Shown: positions 47,973 to 60,600 of the stretch, piece after piece
Layout: each line of letters opens with the position of its first letter
How positions within the stretch are numbered: the stretch's first letter is position 1
Assembly: GCA_903813345.2 (NCBI GenBank)
Contig: CAIIXF020000001.1
Span: forward strand, 13,659,915-13,723,914
Length of the DNA stretch: 64,000 nucleotides
DNA from: Owenia fusiformis
Taxonomy: Eukaryota > Annelida > Polychaeta > Sabellida > Oweniidae
Direction: 5' to 3'
Made by a program: the position numbers and the translations under genes
Notes under the pieces: generated by a model
Told to the model about the DNA's origin: nothing
Database searches by the model: none
What the model saw: the letters and a program-made list of their open reading frames with translations, nothing else

Positions 47973-50094
47973 TTCTATTTAGGTAGTAAGCTAGCTCCCA
48001 AAAATGTATTAGTTCGTGAACAAATTGAAATTACTTGTATCTTATGTATTTTTATGTGATACTTCAGAAAATTTTTGTCTGACACGCCATATCCGGGGCG
48101 AAAATTGTCAAAATGGGGTTTTCGACCCTAAAATGGAAAATTACAGGGGGTACTTTATCATCATTGAATAAATCGCTCTGTTAGTCTTCAATCATCATAA
48201 TAATTTTATGGGGAGTTGATTGGATCATGCTGAAGTAGTATGTAAAATTTCAATGCTCTGTCACTCATGGTTGTCATGGAAACCACAATTTTCATTCAAA
48301 ATATCCTTAATTTTGCAAAACCTGAACATGAACATCATGTAGAATGTGGATTATTTTTTGAATCAATACATATCAGCACATTTTAGCATACTCAAAATAA
48401 CCAGTACAGTTCAAACATTTGTTTAAATATAAAGGATATTGCAATTTACATGATTGGTCAGTGTCAAAGAACATACAATTACATGAGTGATCAATAGTGG
48501 GCGTCGCCCCCATAATAATAGATGATTGCTATACTCTATAAAAACAGAGTTTAACTTGACTTTTGAGATATATTTACACTAGACTTATTTGATTTGATTT
48601 TATATTAAGCATTTCTGGTAAATAATGTAAGTCTAAATGTCATAGTTATTGCAAGGGGAAGGGGGGGGGGGTACAGAGGGGGGGGGGGGGTAGTAAAGGA
48701 ATTGGGAGGAGGCAGAGCTAATCAGCCTTAAATATAAATCTCATCTACATATATCTGGATTTCATGGGGTACATCTTCTGGATCTTCTTCATATTCATCT
48801 CAATATATGGGATATTACAACTTACATGATTGGTCAGTGTCAAAGAACATACTATTACACAAGTAATCAAAAGTGGGCGTCGCCCCCATACTAGAGTAGA
48901 TGATTGCTATTCTCTATAAAAACAGAGTTAAACTTGACTTGAAATACATTTACATTGGACTTCTTTGATTATACTTTATATTTTCTGGTAAATAATGTAC
49001 AACTCAGTGCAATGGTTATTGGATGAGGAGGGGTGGGGTTAACAGTATTGGGAGGGGGCAGAGTTAATCAGCCTTAAGTATAAATTCTTTCTTTTGGACT
49101 TCTTCATAGAGTATTTTCTGGGTCTTCTTAGTTATCTCAATATACTGTATATAATTATTGTATGGGAGCGGGGTAGTAACAGAATTTGGAGGTGTGGGGG
49201 AACAAGTCAGCATTAAGTATCAATTTCATCTTCAGAGTTCTGGATTTCATAAGATACATCTTCTGGAGTCTTTCTGATTCATCATCTGGTGCTATATCAA
49301 CAATCATTTGTATGAGAATACCAGTCAATACCCAATGCAATGGTGGAGTCATTCAGTTTCCATCCATGTCCATCTTCTGCTGGAATGTCAGGGTTTACAA
49401 TATGGGCCATATGCATGATAAGTGCTTTGTAGTAAGCTCTTGACAAGATGGAAGAAGACTGAAGTCGGTTCCTTCATAGTCTTTGATTGTTTTAGTATGG
49501 GGTCTAAACTTCAATTTCAATTGGTTTATCTGGTATTGCTGGTGTAAGACATTGTGGCTTAACATAAATGTTTTTTTTTTATATTAATCAGTCTTCTTTT
49601 GTTTATCCAGCACTACACTTTGCTGTATTCGTTTTGTTTCTGGAGCTGGCAGAAAATACATGTTTTTCAAGATACTTCTAACAGCAGAGTGATTATGTGA
49701 CAATTAAATCCAAAATTCTATAAACGAACCTGATAGGAGAAGAAGAGGGTGGTGGCACCTCACCTTATCAAATATAAAATACACGAGTCCCTTAAGATTG
49801 GAATGAGTTCATGAATAAGGATGCAATCAAGAAGAAACTATACCAGTTCAGTTAATTGAATGATAAGACCAGAATGTGTCAAGAAAAAATCTACTGTGTA
49901 GCAGGTGGGAAATGCCATATCCTTTCAAGTGATCTTCATGATAAACCATGACATTTTATTTCTTCCCGGCCCTTTAGGTGAAACAGAAAGATGCTATGAG
50001 TATCAGAGTGTCTAGTGATGGCAATACAATAACAACTATAGATGAGCCTTCTCATAGTCTGATCATTTTCATTCTTTTGATTTATCGCATGATA

Positions 50095-50290
50095 TTGATA
50101 TATCAACAATCTCTTAAGAGAAAATACCACTAAACACTTGCAGATTTGAGAGTCATTCAGCTGGGACTAAATATGGTGCTCCATCTTTTGATCCATTGAT
50201 ATATCAACAATCTCTTAAGAGAAAATACCACTAAACACTTGCAGATTTGAGAGTCATTCAGCTGGGACTCAATATGGTGCTCCATCTTTT
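50095..50290. repeat. Recent 101-bp tandem duplication
   Basis: 50095-50195 and 50196-50290 are nearly identical (TTGATATATCAACAATCTCT to GTGCTCCATCTTTT). It lies in the core of the foldback element. Confidence 0.9.
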
Positions 50291-50863
50291 TAAAATGTGC
50301 TATCCTGCCCCTTCAAAGCATGGCACTTACTCTATCTAGGGAAGGTATGAAGGCTGCATATATTATGCCAGGCCCTAGATGGGAGTAGTAACAGAATAAT
50401 TAGGAGGGAGTAGAGCTCCCTCCCAGGTAACCACTTCCCAACCCTCACCCCACGTAAAATCTATACTACTAAACATATTTATGAGAAATGGTTTATATAA
50501 ATTATATTAGAACATGACTGTATTCACGCCTTCTATAAACTGTGAACAAAGTCAACATTTTACCCCTGGTATATTCGTCAACACTTCCCTTGGTAATACG
50601 AGTAATGTGTGACATCAAGAGGGCTGTAGTAATGGCAGACCATAAGTTGAATATTCAAAAAATTTTGGGGAGTTTTTATGTTTGAATTGTAATATATACC
50701 TCAGAGCAGGCTTGATATTGACAATGACCCCTTAGGGCTAGGTACAAAAGCTTTCGAACCCCTCACTCCCTTGCCTAGCCATGTGGAGTGTATTTGTCAA
50801 TATAACACCTGCTCTTCAGTCTATATTTCTTAAATAATAGAAGTATAGATGACGTATAGATGA

Positions 50864-51069
50864 CAGTGATCTTCCAAGCATTAAAGCAAGTGGGTGCAGC
50901 ACCCACCTGAGATTTTGAAAATAGGTTTGCACCCACCTGAAAATCCATATGCACCCACTTGAAAGTGAGAAAAATCATGAAAAATTGGCATATTTTGACC
51001 AATTTTGGTCTGAATTGTGAAAATGAAAATTTTGTACCCACCCGAGAAGAAATCCTGGGGAGATCACTG
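50864..51069. mobile_element. TIR element, CAGTGATCTCCCC family, copy 2
   Basis: Begins CAGTGATCTTCCAAGCATTA and ends CCTGGGGAGATCACTG, flanked by GATGA on both sides. The interior repeats GTGGGTGCA/TGCACCCAC. It is nested in the foldback element and matches 26919-27099 in opposite orientation. Confidence 0.85.
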
Positions 51070-52605
51070 GATGATCTCAAGACTCAAGTTGACCTCTGTT
51101 TGTAGAGAATGAACCATATACTGTTGTTGGGATGATTCCTACTTTTGATCACTTATGTAATTGTTTGGTCTTGGACACTTACCTATCATGTTTATTGTAA
51201 TATCCTATATATTGAGATGAATATGAAGAAGACCTAGAAGATGTACATGTCCCTTAATAAATCCAGAACGAAGTAGTTATGAGATTTATACTTGAAGCTG
51301 ATTAGCTCTGCCCCCTTCCAGTTTCAATTACTAGTCCCCCCCTCTCTCAAGTTGCCTCTCATACAATAACTATAAAACTCAGGTGTCACTGGTCAGTATC
51401 GAGCGATGGTATATGCCACATAAGCCTGGTTTAATTCAAATATCAAAGTATTACATTAACTATAAAGTAGTTTACCTGTTATTTACCTGAAATGGTTGAT
51501 ATTAAGTATAATCAAAGAAGTATAAATGATAAATATATATATATATCGAAAATTCTTCTTAAACCCTGTATTGATAGAGAATGGTAATCATCTGCTATTA
51601 TGAAGGTGATGATGCCTACTTTTGATCACTTATGTAATGGTATGGTCTTTGACACCAATCATGTAAAATGTAGTACCTATATAGGCCCTATTGAAATGAA
51701 AATGAAGAAGACCCAGAAGATTTAACCTTTGAAAATCCAGAACTATATAAATGAGAATTATACTAAGGCTGATTAGCTCTGCCCCCTCCAAATTCTGTTA
51801 CTACCACCCCCCCCCCCCCCACTCCCCTTGCAACAACTTTTACACTTATATGTACATTATTTACCAGAAATGCATGATATTAGGTATATTCAAAGAACTT
51901 CAATATAAATGTTTCTCAAAAGTCAAGTTAAACTCTGTCTTTTCAGAGAATGGTCATCATTTACTATTATGGGGGCGACGCCCACTTTTGATCACTTAAG
52001 TAGTAGTATGGTCTTTGAGACTTACCAATTGTATAAATTGCAATATCCTTTATGCTTAAACAAATTCTTGAACTTCCCTGGCGATTTTGGGTGTGCTACA
52101 ATATTCTTATATCTGTTGATTTGAAAAATAATCCACATCCTATATTATGTACCTGTACAGATTTTGGCAACCATGAGTGACAGGTGATTGAAACTTAACA
52201 TACTACCTCAGCATGATCCAATCAACTCCCCATAAAATTATTATGATGATTGAAGACCAACTGAATGATTTATTCAATGATGATAAAGTACCCCCTGTAA
52301 TTTTCCATTTTAGGGTCGAAAATGCCAATTTGACAACTTTCGCCCCGGATACGGCGCGTCAGACAAACATTTTCTGAAGTATCACATAAAAATACATAAG
52401 AAACAAGTAATTTCAATTTGTTCACGAACTAATACATTTTTGGGTGCTAGCTTACTACCTAATTCTATAGATGGAGCAAGTTTCCTCACATTTTCTAATG
52501 TATTTATATATTTATTTTCACTTACTTTCAATAAAGTATTTTGACATAATTGAAATTATTACTATTTTATAGATGGCGCAAGTTTCCTGATGTTTTCTTG
52601 GGCAG

Positions 52606-52663
52606 TCAAGCTGACTGGAGTGGACGCAGTCTTTTTTATTTGTTCTGCAGACTGAAAAGAATG
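52606..52663 (+). other. Exon-like segment, plus strand
   Basis: Lies between a possible acceptor (GTTTTCTTGGGCAG) and a strong donor (GAATG|GTAAGTATAG), and is open in one frame (QADWSGRSLFYLF..). A second acceptor, GTTCTGCAG, at 52650 would make a 13-nt exon instead. No partner exon joins in phase. Confidence 0.2.
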
Positions 52664-53129
52664 GTAAGTATAGGGTTCCCAAAGTCAGGAAAAACCGGAG
52701 AAACCCAAAATGCTTTTCTCTGTTTTTAAATGTCTCAGAATTTCAGAATTGTTTATAAAGCAATGCCATTTTCTCTGAATTCTTAGATTCCTGGATGTTT
52801 TAGCATCTAATACCCCAAAACACAGAGCCTTGTACTGAGTAGATGAAACTCTCTTTTAAGGAGGGTAAAATAGAATTATTGAAAATGGTAGTCATTTTAA
52901 TGTTCCTTACATCAAGATTTCATATGCTTTAGCTAGCTGTAATCATATTTCCCAATCTCCAAAGAATTTTTGTCAATGGGTTATACATATGGTACTAAAA
53001 TCATACTATAGCTGCAATCTGGTGGAGAACAGTAAAATGTCCTAAAATATCAATGTGGGGAGATAATCTTTCTTGAGATGATCTTTTATGATAACTTTTT
53101 ATCACATTTTGAAAAAGTGCTGTACTGTT

Positions 53130-53385
53130 GTTATCATGTGCCCCCCCCCCCCCCTACCCCTTGGGTGGGCCCAGAAAAAAGAATTGGCCCCAAAAAGTGG
53201 GCCTTTTTGATCATTACTGGGCCTTTTAAGGCTTTATTTTTTAATTTCAGGCCTACTGAAGAAAATGGGCCTCAAAATCTCAAAATTTGGGCCCACTTTT
53301 GGGTTTAGGGGCCCAAATTTTTTTCTCTGACCTGAAATTTGCCCCCCCCCCCCCTTATGGCTTTCCAGATCCGCCCCTGGTTATA
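53130..53385. repeat. C-run repeat related to 26010-26163
   Basis: Bounded by two C14-class runs and ending TTTCCAGATCCGCCCCTGG. The interior alternates GGGCCT/GGGCCC words. Frames open through it, such as RIWKAIRGGGGKF on the minus strand, are repeat artefacts. Confidence 0.7.
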
Positions 53386-53399
53386 GAGGCTGGCGGTCG

Positions 53400-55970
53400 C
53401 CAAATAAATATCGTCATAATTAAATTCAAAGAAAATTGCATGCATGAGTGGACTTTGTGTCACTAATGCCCAGATCTGATTATGTTTTAGGCATGCTGGG
53501 TAAAGTGCATGGCAGCCATTTGATTCTTCGAAGAGCAACATTTACCACCTTGTCTCCTTTATGTTTGCATTGGCTAGAAAATGTTCCATTGTAGTAGATT
53601 CAAGAGGTGCTTATTCAGTAGGAATTCCCATAATGAGAATCACTTCAAACGATCATGTGACTAAATATGTAGATCATAAAAAATCACACATTTAACATTC
53701 AACTTTGCAAGCATAAACTTTTAACCCTTGAGATTTGGTATGAATTAACCTTGTAACAGATTTGTCAAGGGCTTATATACAAGGGGCGAGTCAGATATTC
53801 TGATAAAAATGCTATAGATACATATCTTATTTTCTCTACTGTCATAATAGTAAACCTCAATCAGTGATCTACTGAATGGTATCTTATAATCAAAGGTCCC
53901 AGAATTATGCAGGCTAAAAATTGAAATTATGCTGGAAAAAAACAAAATAATGAGTGAGGAAAATGCAAATTATGCAACCACATTATAGCAAAAATCAAAA
54001 CTCAGGTAAACAAAAATGTTTTTGAAATTGTACCCCCATATGTACCGCCATTTCCGGTGATCTGAAACTTTTTTGTTAAGTTTCAACATTATTTACCTGA
54101 TAATTATTAATTTGACGAAGCATTGAAGAATCAGCTGAGATATTCTTTGAGAAAAGTGTAGATTATGCAAAGATTATAATGAAAGAATTATGCGGCATTT
54201 CCCAGAAATTCAAATGATGCAAGATTAAAATGTGCCACAAAAACAAGTAATTCTGGGACCTGTGAATAATACATCACTTAAGTAGCAAAAATGACACATT
54301 TTAAGCAATTCTGAATATTAAAATGATCTTTTTTATCACTTTTTGTTATGTTAAGTCATCAGGAAGTATGAAGTAATCATTTTATTCATTTATCATTGTA
54401 CAAATAAAAGTACATTTGTTATGTAGGGATTAGGTATCATTGACAAAAACAGACTTATCATAAGTGTGTCTTAAAATGACATTGGACTTTGATTTTACCT
54501 TCTAAAGTCTAAAATACCTTTTGTGTCACTGACACTTTCATTGAATCATGTCATTGAAGTATGATTTTCAGCAACGGAAATATACCTTTATTTGGCTGTA
54601 TCTCCATTCCATCACTGAGATGACCCTTTCAAAAAACATCTAAACATTAAAATCTGTTAAATTATTTAAATCTTTATTAATATTCGATAGGTTCCAATCA
54701 CTCTAAAATCATTCTTAAACATTGTTTTTCTTGTTTCTCGGTATCTTTTACATTGTAATCTTTTAGTTCATGTCTGGTATCAAAAGTTAACAGACAGGTA
54801 AACAACTTTTACAGGCGATCATGTATCTAACCCTGGCTCACATCATGCATTGATACATGCACCAACCCTGAGTGATAAAGTCCAACTCCACGCAGCAACC
54901 TTGCCTTTGCCATGTGCTAGATGTACCTAAATAACCCAATCAAAATATAAGATTTCTCCTTCAGACTCCCATATACATAAACAAGAATGACTCGTGCTAA
55001 AGTCTGAGGCAGTGAAATTGGAAGTGTCTCAATTCTAAAAAAAGATGAGTAATCAAAAGACCAAAGGGCAATATTATGTAGAAAATACATTTATAGTTTA
55101 GATACAAAATAATTGAATATCTTAAATATGTATTGATATTTATGTATATCATAAATATCAATACCGGTGTCTTCAAATACTTATTTTTAGGTTTGCTTGA
55201 CCATGGGCTTCCACTTTTAAATGAGTTTAAACATATTTTGGGCTTTAATCATAAATTGATTTTTCTTCCAAGATACTAAAAATGGACTAAAAAAATATAT
55301 GATACTCTTTGAAACATGTTAAAAAGGCTTTAGACATGGCAGCTCATTTTGAAGTTCTCATGTTTATATAACAGTTAGTAGAGTACCCTCCTCTTGAAGT
55401 CCCATGGATTGACTCTAACATTGACTCTGACTTTCAAAATGATGTTATGTCATAAGAGTTTATTTTCACATGTTTACATAGGATATTGTCCTGAGGTGGC
55501 CCCATAATGACCAGTATACCTACTGGCCACCTAGACACAATGACCTAGGTCATACCTCTTGCTGATCATTGACTACTTGTCCAAGAGCATGTGTTGTATC
55601 GATCAAAGAAATAGAATCACACTATTGACACATGATACACTTATCATTATTGATTGTCCAGTTATCAAACAATTTATAGTTAATAGTTATTTATCAATGA
55701 TAGGTTTCAAATTGTATAAATCGTTACATACTTTTCACTTTCATAGTTCTTATGAGTCAGTTCCTTTTCTGTTTGTGCTGTCAAACACTGACTCAATGTC
55801 TCTACATTGTCATTCTCTATGCTTTTGACTGTCTCGTACTGGAAGCATATAGTGATCAGTGTTTAAAGCAAAAGCTTAGATTGTTATGCATAATCGGAAA
55901 GATGCACATATCACCAACCAATTGTGTTGTTGGTCTACGTCTTCTTTGAGTATTTCCTGAAATTTTCTCG
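53400..55970. other. 2.6-kb gene-poor stretch
   Basis: AT-rich. About 53895-54260 carries GGTCCCAGAATTATGC at one end and TTCTGGGACC at the other with ATTATGC words between, suggesting a diverged TIR element. No gene was recognised. Confidence 0.4.
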
Positions 55971-55976
55971 ACTGTT

Positions 55977-57767
55977 TCATCCATACATTAGAACTGGTTG
56001 TTTTCGTTGACGTTCTTTATTGTTTCCCATTAGCCACTTGTATGGCGTATATTTTTCTACGAACTGTATGCAGCTATCTGAAAATAATAGTATACATTAT
56101 TTGAAATAACACTTCATACAACAAAAATCGTAATAGAAATGAAATATTTTAATTATAAAAAAGTTTTTATTCAAAGAATTTCCATCATAGGGGTTGAAAT
56201 TATTTAAAAACTAAAAGTATATATTTAAAATGATGACAAAAATCTAAATGAGGAATTAAAATAATTCTGAAAATGAAAGAAGTGGTATCGATATGGAGAA
56301 CTTTTTGAACACACATTTCACCAGTCATAAAAAAATCTAAAAATTTAACACATCGTCAATTTAATGGTCATCTTTTGAATGGTAACAATATTATTTGAAA
56401 AATATATGTATACTTTCTTCTATATTGTTTTAGAAAATACATCAAACACTTGTTTTGTTCTTGGTATCATGTTTCCAGAGTGTAATGAAACATCTCTCCT
56501 AACCTCATTGGAACAAAACGACATAAGCACAATGTGTTTAGGTCTCTCAATATTGTAATTGTACAAAGGAAATTTTGGTTGATTTTAAAAAACTATCTTG
56601 TTAATGAAATAAAAGTTTTATCTTGATTTTTATCTATTTTGGGGGAATTTTGTTTTAATTGTTTGAATACTTTTTTAAAATCAACCAAAAATTCCTTTGT
56701 GTAACTATAATATTGAGAGGTCTAAAACATGTTGTATATGCTATTTTGTTCCAACAAGGTTCAGAAAGACATTTTATTTCATTCTCAATAATTGGTAGAA
56801 AGAAGCAAAAACAATTGCACTAGAAAAACAAAAAATTAAAAAAAAACCAGTTATATAAAATATTTCTAAATAATTTTCGCATTAAATTGTTGTCAATCAG
56901 TCAACATTACATAAAATACTGTGTTTTTTACAGAATGTTTTCAATGATTGGTTTAAGACAAAAACATTGTTGAATTTAGCTCTCCATATCGATACCAATT
57001 CTTTAGATAATTTCTACTTCCAAATTGTTTTCACCCAGGTAGAATAGTTTTTGCCAAATGAAATGTCCAAATCAACATTTTGAAAAATTAATGAATAGCT
57101 AAAATTCGAAATTGAAAAAGAAGAGTCTTGAAAAATATTAATTGGAAATGGAGATCCTAATTCAGAAAAGAGAACTCATGTTCTTAAAGTTATGTAATTT
57201 CAATAATTGCTTACACCTTACCTAGAATGAAAAAATCTTCATTCTAGTCTACACCCATTTAAAACTCTTCAGAAATCAAATTTTATTATTTTCTACCAAA
57301 TTTTTATTTTGGCAGTTTTGGAAAAATCAGTTTTCTTTAGGATATTTAATATACTGTACCCACTCATATTTGGAGTCTTTTATAAAATGAACTGTTATAT
57401 ATCCTCATTATATATAAAAAATTATATCATCAACAAAATCATATAATTATAAAAATTATATGGATGTTGTTTTCCCATAAAATAAAATTTGTTTTGTTTG
57501 AATTCAAAATAAATGACAATAATTTTTGAATAAAAATGTTCCATTTGAAGCAAACAATTAGTAATGTAAATACTAAATACCTTGAATTTTGTTGGATATC
57601 TTCAGAATTTGGTAAACCCAGCCTGCAACGAAGAACATGATGCTGGCATAGATAAAGCACAACATCAGTACCACGAGGCCCCTGATTAACGGCATCATAT
57701 TGTTGATAGTACCTTTGTTCCAGAAGATGCTGATCCTGAGGTAAAATTGTTTTATAAACCACGTCAT
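55977..57767 (-). CDS. Small single-pass membrane protein, 2 exons, 95 aa
   Basis: Exon 1, 57581-57767, ends AAATTCAAG|GTATTT. Exon 2, 55977-56077, follows ATTATTTTCAG. The phase-1 join gives 96 codons including TGA. An in-frame TAA (57774-57776) precedes the ATG, which supports the start. Residues 1-24 are aromatic and basic (MTWFIKQFYLRISIFW), residues about 28-56 form one strongly hydrophobic helix (GLVVLMLCFIYASIMFFVAG), and the tail is soluble, ending NNKERQRKQPVLMYG. The charge pattern does not settle the topology. I do not recognise the family; small integral membrane or organelle-complex subunits are possible. The intron holds a 715-bp MITE. Confidence 0.6.
56283..56997. mobile_element. 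715-bp foldback MITE, TGGTATCGATATGGAGA ends, full copy
   Basis: Starts TGGTATCGATATGGAGAAC and ends GCTCTCCATATCGATACCA. A second inner inverted pair of about 90 bp (AACCTCATTGGAACAAAACG and its complement, then AATTTTGGTTGATTTTAAAA and its complement) surrounds a short AT loop. It lies in the intron of the small membrane protein gene. Confidence 0.9.
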
Positions 57768-57776
57768 TTTCAGTTA

Positions 57777-58768
57777 GGCTGCACTGACTTTAACGTTTAA
57801 TAAATCGTTGTGTTATGTAAACCTAGACTGATAAACACTGATGTCGGGTATTATGTCCTGGTAGTGTTTGACTGTCAAACATCGTTCAGCTACCTTTTTG
57901 ACCTGATCTTTTATTAATGTGGTTTTCTAATTTTAAAGTGTTTTGACAGTTAAATGTTTACTACTTGAGTATTGTATGTCACTGTGTCCACTAAACAAAA
58001 ACTTGTTTACATCTCAAAATAAATTTGAAAAATTATTTTCTCCCTGCTCCTCCCCCTTGCACATGCTAAGATAAATAAAGTACCATATTCTCTCTAAAGA
58101 ATGCACATCGCCCAAAGAGCACACATGCAACTTTTGTGATGAATACAGTCTCAGGAAAATTGAAAATTGACTCACCAGCAAATGAGATTTTTCCAGCAAG
58201 GCTTTGAGGTTTTGATATATTCTTGATTACATTTGATGCAATGAAAGTAATATGGTAGCAATAGAGTATTTATTATAATTTAGTGATAATGACTAAAAAG
58301 AAGTTGAAACATGTTATGTAATTAATTTCACCTATTGTAAGCAAAATTTTCTTTAAAATTTTTGTATTTGCAAACTTGAAAATATCTCAATATTTCACTA
58401 TTTTCAATCTTCATTTTGGGAGGGCACTGTGTGCTTTTAAGAGAGAATACGGTAAATGTATATAGAGCATGAAATAAGGCCTGGAATGGTAATGGCTCAG
58501 AAATATTGCAGAAATATATCTTATTTTCAGCAATGTGTTCATCTAAAGAAATGCCAACATTGCAGATAAGAAAAAAGAGTTCTCAGTGCAAGTTGCTGTA
58601 ATTCAGGGATGTGTTCTCACATAAAGGTAGCCTCAGTTCTAATTTAGGCAGAGATTCCACAAAATAACCTCCTATTGAATTATTTCATTTTGTGAATAAT
58701 CAGTGTTAAACAAATCATCATTCAAAATATGAAAATCACACTTTATTCATGATTTTGATAGAAAGGAG
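57777..58768. other. Upstream region of the small membrane protein gene
   Basis: Expected promoter region for the minus-strand gene. AT-rich, with no recognisable core-promoter element that I would defend and no other gene. Confidence 0.4.
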
Positions 58769-59271
58769 TGGTATCGATATGGAGAACTTTTTGAACACAC
58801 GTTTCTCTAAAACCTGGGTCATGAAAAAAATCTAAAAATTTAACACATCGTCAATTTAATGGTCGTCTTTTAAATGGTAACAATATAATTTGAAAAAGGT
58901 ATATATATACTTCCATCTATATTGTTTTAGAAAACACATGAAACTCTTGTTTTGTTCTTGGTATCATGTTTCCAGAGTGAAATGAAACATCTTTCCGAAC
59001 CTCATTGGAACAAAACGAAATAAACACAACATGTTTAGGTCTCTTGATATTATAATTGTACAAAGGAAATTTTGGTTGATTTTAAAAAAGTATCTTGTTA
59101 ATGAAATAAAAGGTTTATCTTGATTTTTATCTATTTTGGGGGGATTTTGTTTTAATTTTTTGAATACTTTTTCAAAATCAACCAAAAATTCCTTTGTATA
59201 ACAATAATATTGAGAGGTCTAAAAACATGTTGTATATGCTATTTTGTTCCAACAAGGTTCGGAAAGATACA
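58769..59271. mobile_element. Second, right-truncated copy of the TGGTATCGATATGGAGA MITE
   Basis: Aligns from TGGTATCGATATGGAGAACTT through the inner inverted pair to TTCCAACAAGGTTCGGAAAGA and then stops, missing the right TIR. It is in the same orientation as the copy at 56283, about 2.5 kb away. Confidence 0.88.
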
Positions 59272-59334
59272 GCATATATCATATCTTACATGCCCTATCA
59301 GCAAGTTACACATTTCACCTTCTCAAAAAGTTTA

Positions 59335-60435
59335 AATGTGATTTTTGCAATTTTACTGAACAAGAAAACTTCAAGTATGCTTTAAAATATCTTATGACAA
59401 TATATAGATGGCATGATTGATGTTTCTTTAATGCAACATATTACAATAAAACATTTACTGAACAAGAAGGATTGGCTCCCAGGATCGAACCTCAATATTT
59501 TCCAACAATGAAAATGTAGAAATGTTGTTATTTTCCGAAATTATAACTTACTATAAATTCAAAATAAACAGTCCAAAAGATTTGAACCAATGTCTCAATC
59601 ACTTCTTGTGAGTTTTGGAATTTTTCGTTTGGAAATAAGACCACAAATCATGATTCCATTGTTTAAGTGAACAAAATGGCGGCTATTTGAATTTGAATTT
59701 TGTATCACGACATGCCCATTTATGGGATAACATATCAATGTTGAACTCTGGGAGCCAATCCTACTTGCTGAACAAAAAAATTCAGGTATGTTTCAAAATA
59801 TCTCATGAAATTATATAGATGGCATGATTGATGTTTCTTTTCTGCAACAATGCAATGTGTGAACATATATTTACATGATTATAAATGCTCTTATAAAAAG
59901 TTGGTGTGTTAAAAAAATGTTTGCGTAATATCAAAGCACAATCATTTAGTTAAAAATATTAAAGTAATTACAGACTGGATTCAAACTACTGTGGTCCCTG
60001 TCCTGGGTAAGTATTCTACCGCCACCAACTCAATTATTAATTGCACAAGTAATTTATTGCGAATTATTGTGAACATTTTAATTGAGTAGTGATGTCATAT
60101 TTTATATTTAGAAACTTACCAAAAATCAAATTGTTGCTGACAATCCAAGCAATCCAAGGAACAATTCTCATAATGACACATTTATCGCGAGTATTTGCAC
60201 ATAAGATTTGCCCCGTTCTTTCACCAGAGTATATTATTTCATTAAAGCTCAAAATCTTACAGTTGACCCCTGTGCAACCCCAAATCTGCACTCCAGAGTG
60301 ATGTCCAAGTTTAATAAAATGTTTACAGAACAAAAAAAGATCAAATATATTTCAAAATATCTTATGACAATATATAGATGGCATGATTGATGTTGCTTTA
60401 CTGCAACATATTACAATAAAACATATGCTGAACAA
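59335..60435. repeat. Triplicated ~120-bp direct repeat with nested TIR element
   Basis: TATATAGATGGCATGATTGA preceded by TCAAAATATCT or a variant and followed by TGTT..CTTTnnTGCAAC occurs near 59400, 59810 and 60375. Two copies extend to CATATTACAATAAAACAT..CTGAACAA. One lies on each side of the TIR element at 59468-59762, the third downstream. Confidence 0.8.
59468..59762. mobile_element. 295-bp TIR element, AGGATTGGCTCCCAG ends
   Basis: Starts AGGATTGGCTCCCAGGATCG and ends CTCTGGGAGCCAATCCT. The interior AAATGGCGGCTATTTGAATT and ATCACGACATGCCC match the dispersed repeat near 18.6 kb, giving that repeat a likely source. Confidence 0.85.
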
Positions 60436-60556
60436 CTCTGAGAATACTCATCTCAATAGGTTTTATCTTTTGTCCCGTATTATTGATATCTCTTAATGGG
60501 AACATTTTGGCAAATTCCATTTTATACATGTTTCACAATAATTCTTTTCCTTTCAG

Positions 60557-60600
60557 AGATGAAATGAATGAAAATAACAGATCAGAGGTGTTGAAGTTAG
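60557..60600 (+). other. Orphan exon-like segment, plus strand
   Basis: TTCTTTTCCTTTCAG precedes and GTAAGTGTTT follows, both strong splice signals. One frame is open (DEMNENNRSEVLKL, 1 nt + 14 codons + 1 nt). No neighbouring exon was recognised. Confidence 0.3.

Larger units (their letters stand above)
47979..52462. mobile_element. 4.48-kb foldback transposon with >1-kb inverted arms
   Basis: Ends TTAGGTAGTAAGCTAGC and GCTAGCTTACTACCTAA, flanked by TTCTAT on both sides (47973-47978, 52463-52468). The outer ~450 bp of the two arms are reverse complements (shared: ATTAGTTCGTGAACAAATTG, AAAATTACAGGGGGTACTTT, GGAGTTGATTGGATCATGCT). Inward, each arm carries about three degenerate direct repeats of ~370 bp (left near 48432, 48808, 49150; right near 52045, 51670, 51195), several with GGGCGTCGCCC and most with CAGAGCTAATCAGCC or its complement. 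The core (about 49250-51110) has no transposase. The architecture resembles FB/Galileo foldback elements; that is an analogy, not homology. Confidence 0.88.

Noticed and set aside
52606-60600. Joining the exon-like segments at 52606 and 60557 into one gene
   Set aside because: Their phases are incompatible in every open frame, so they cannot be neighbouring coding exons.
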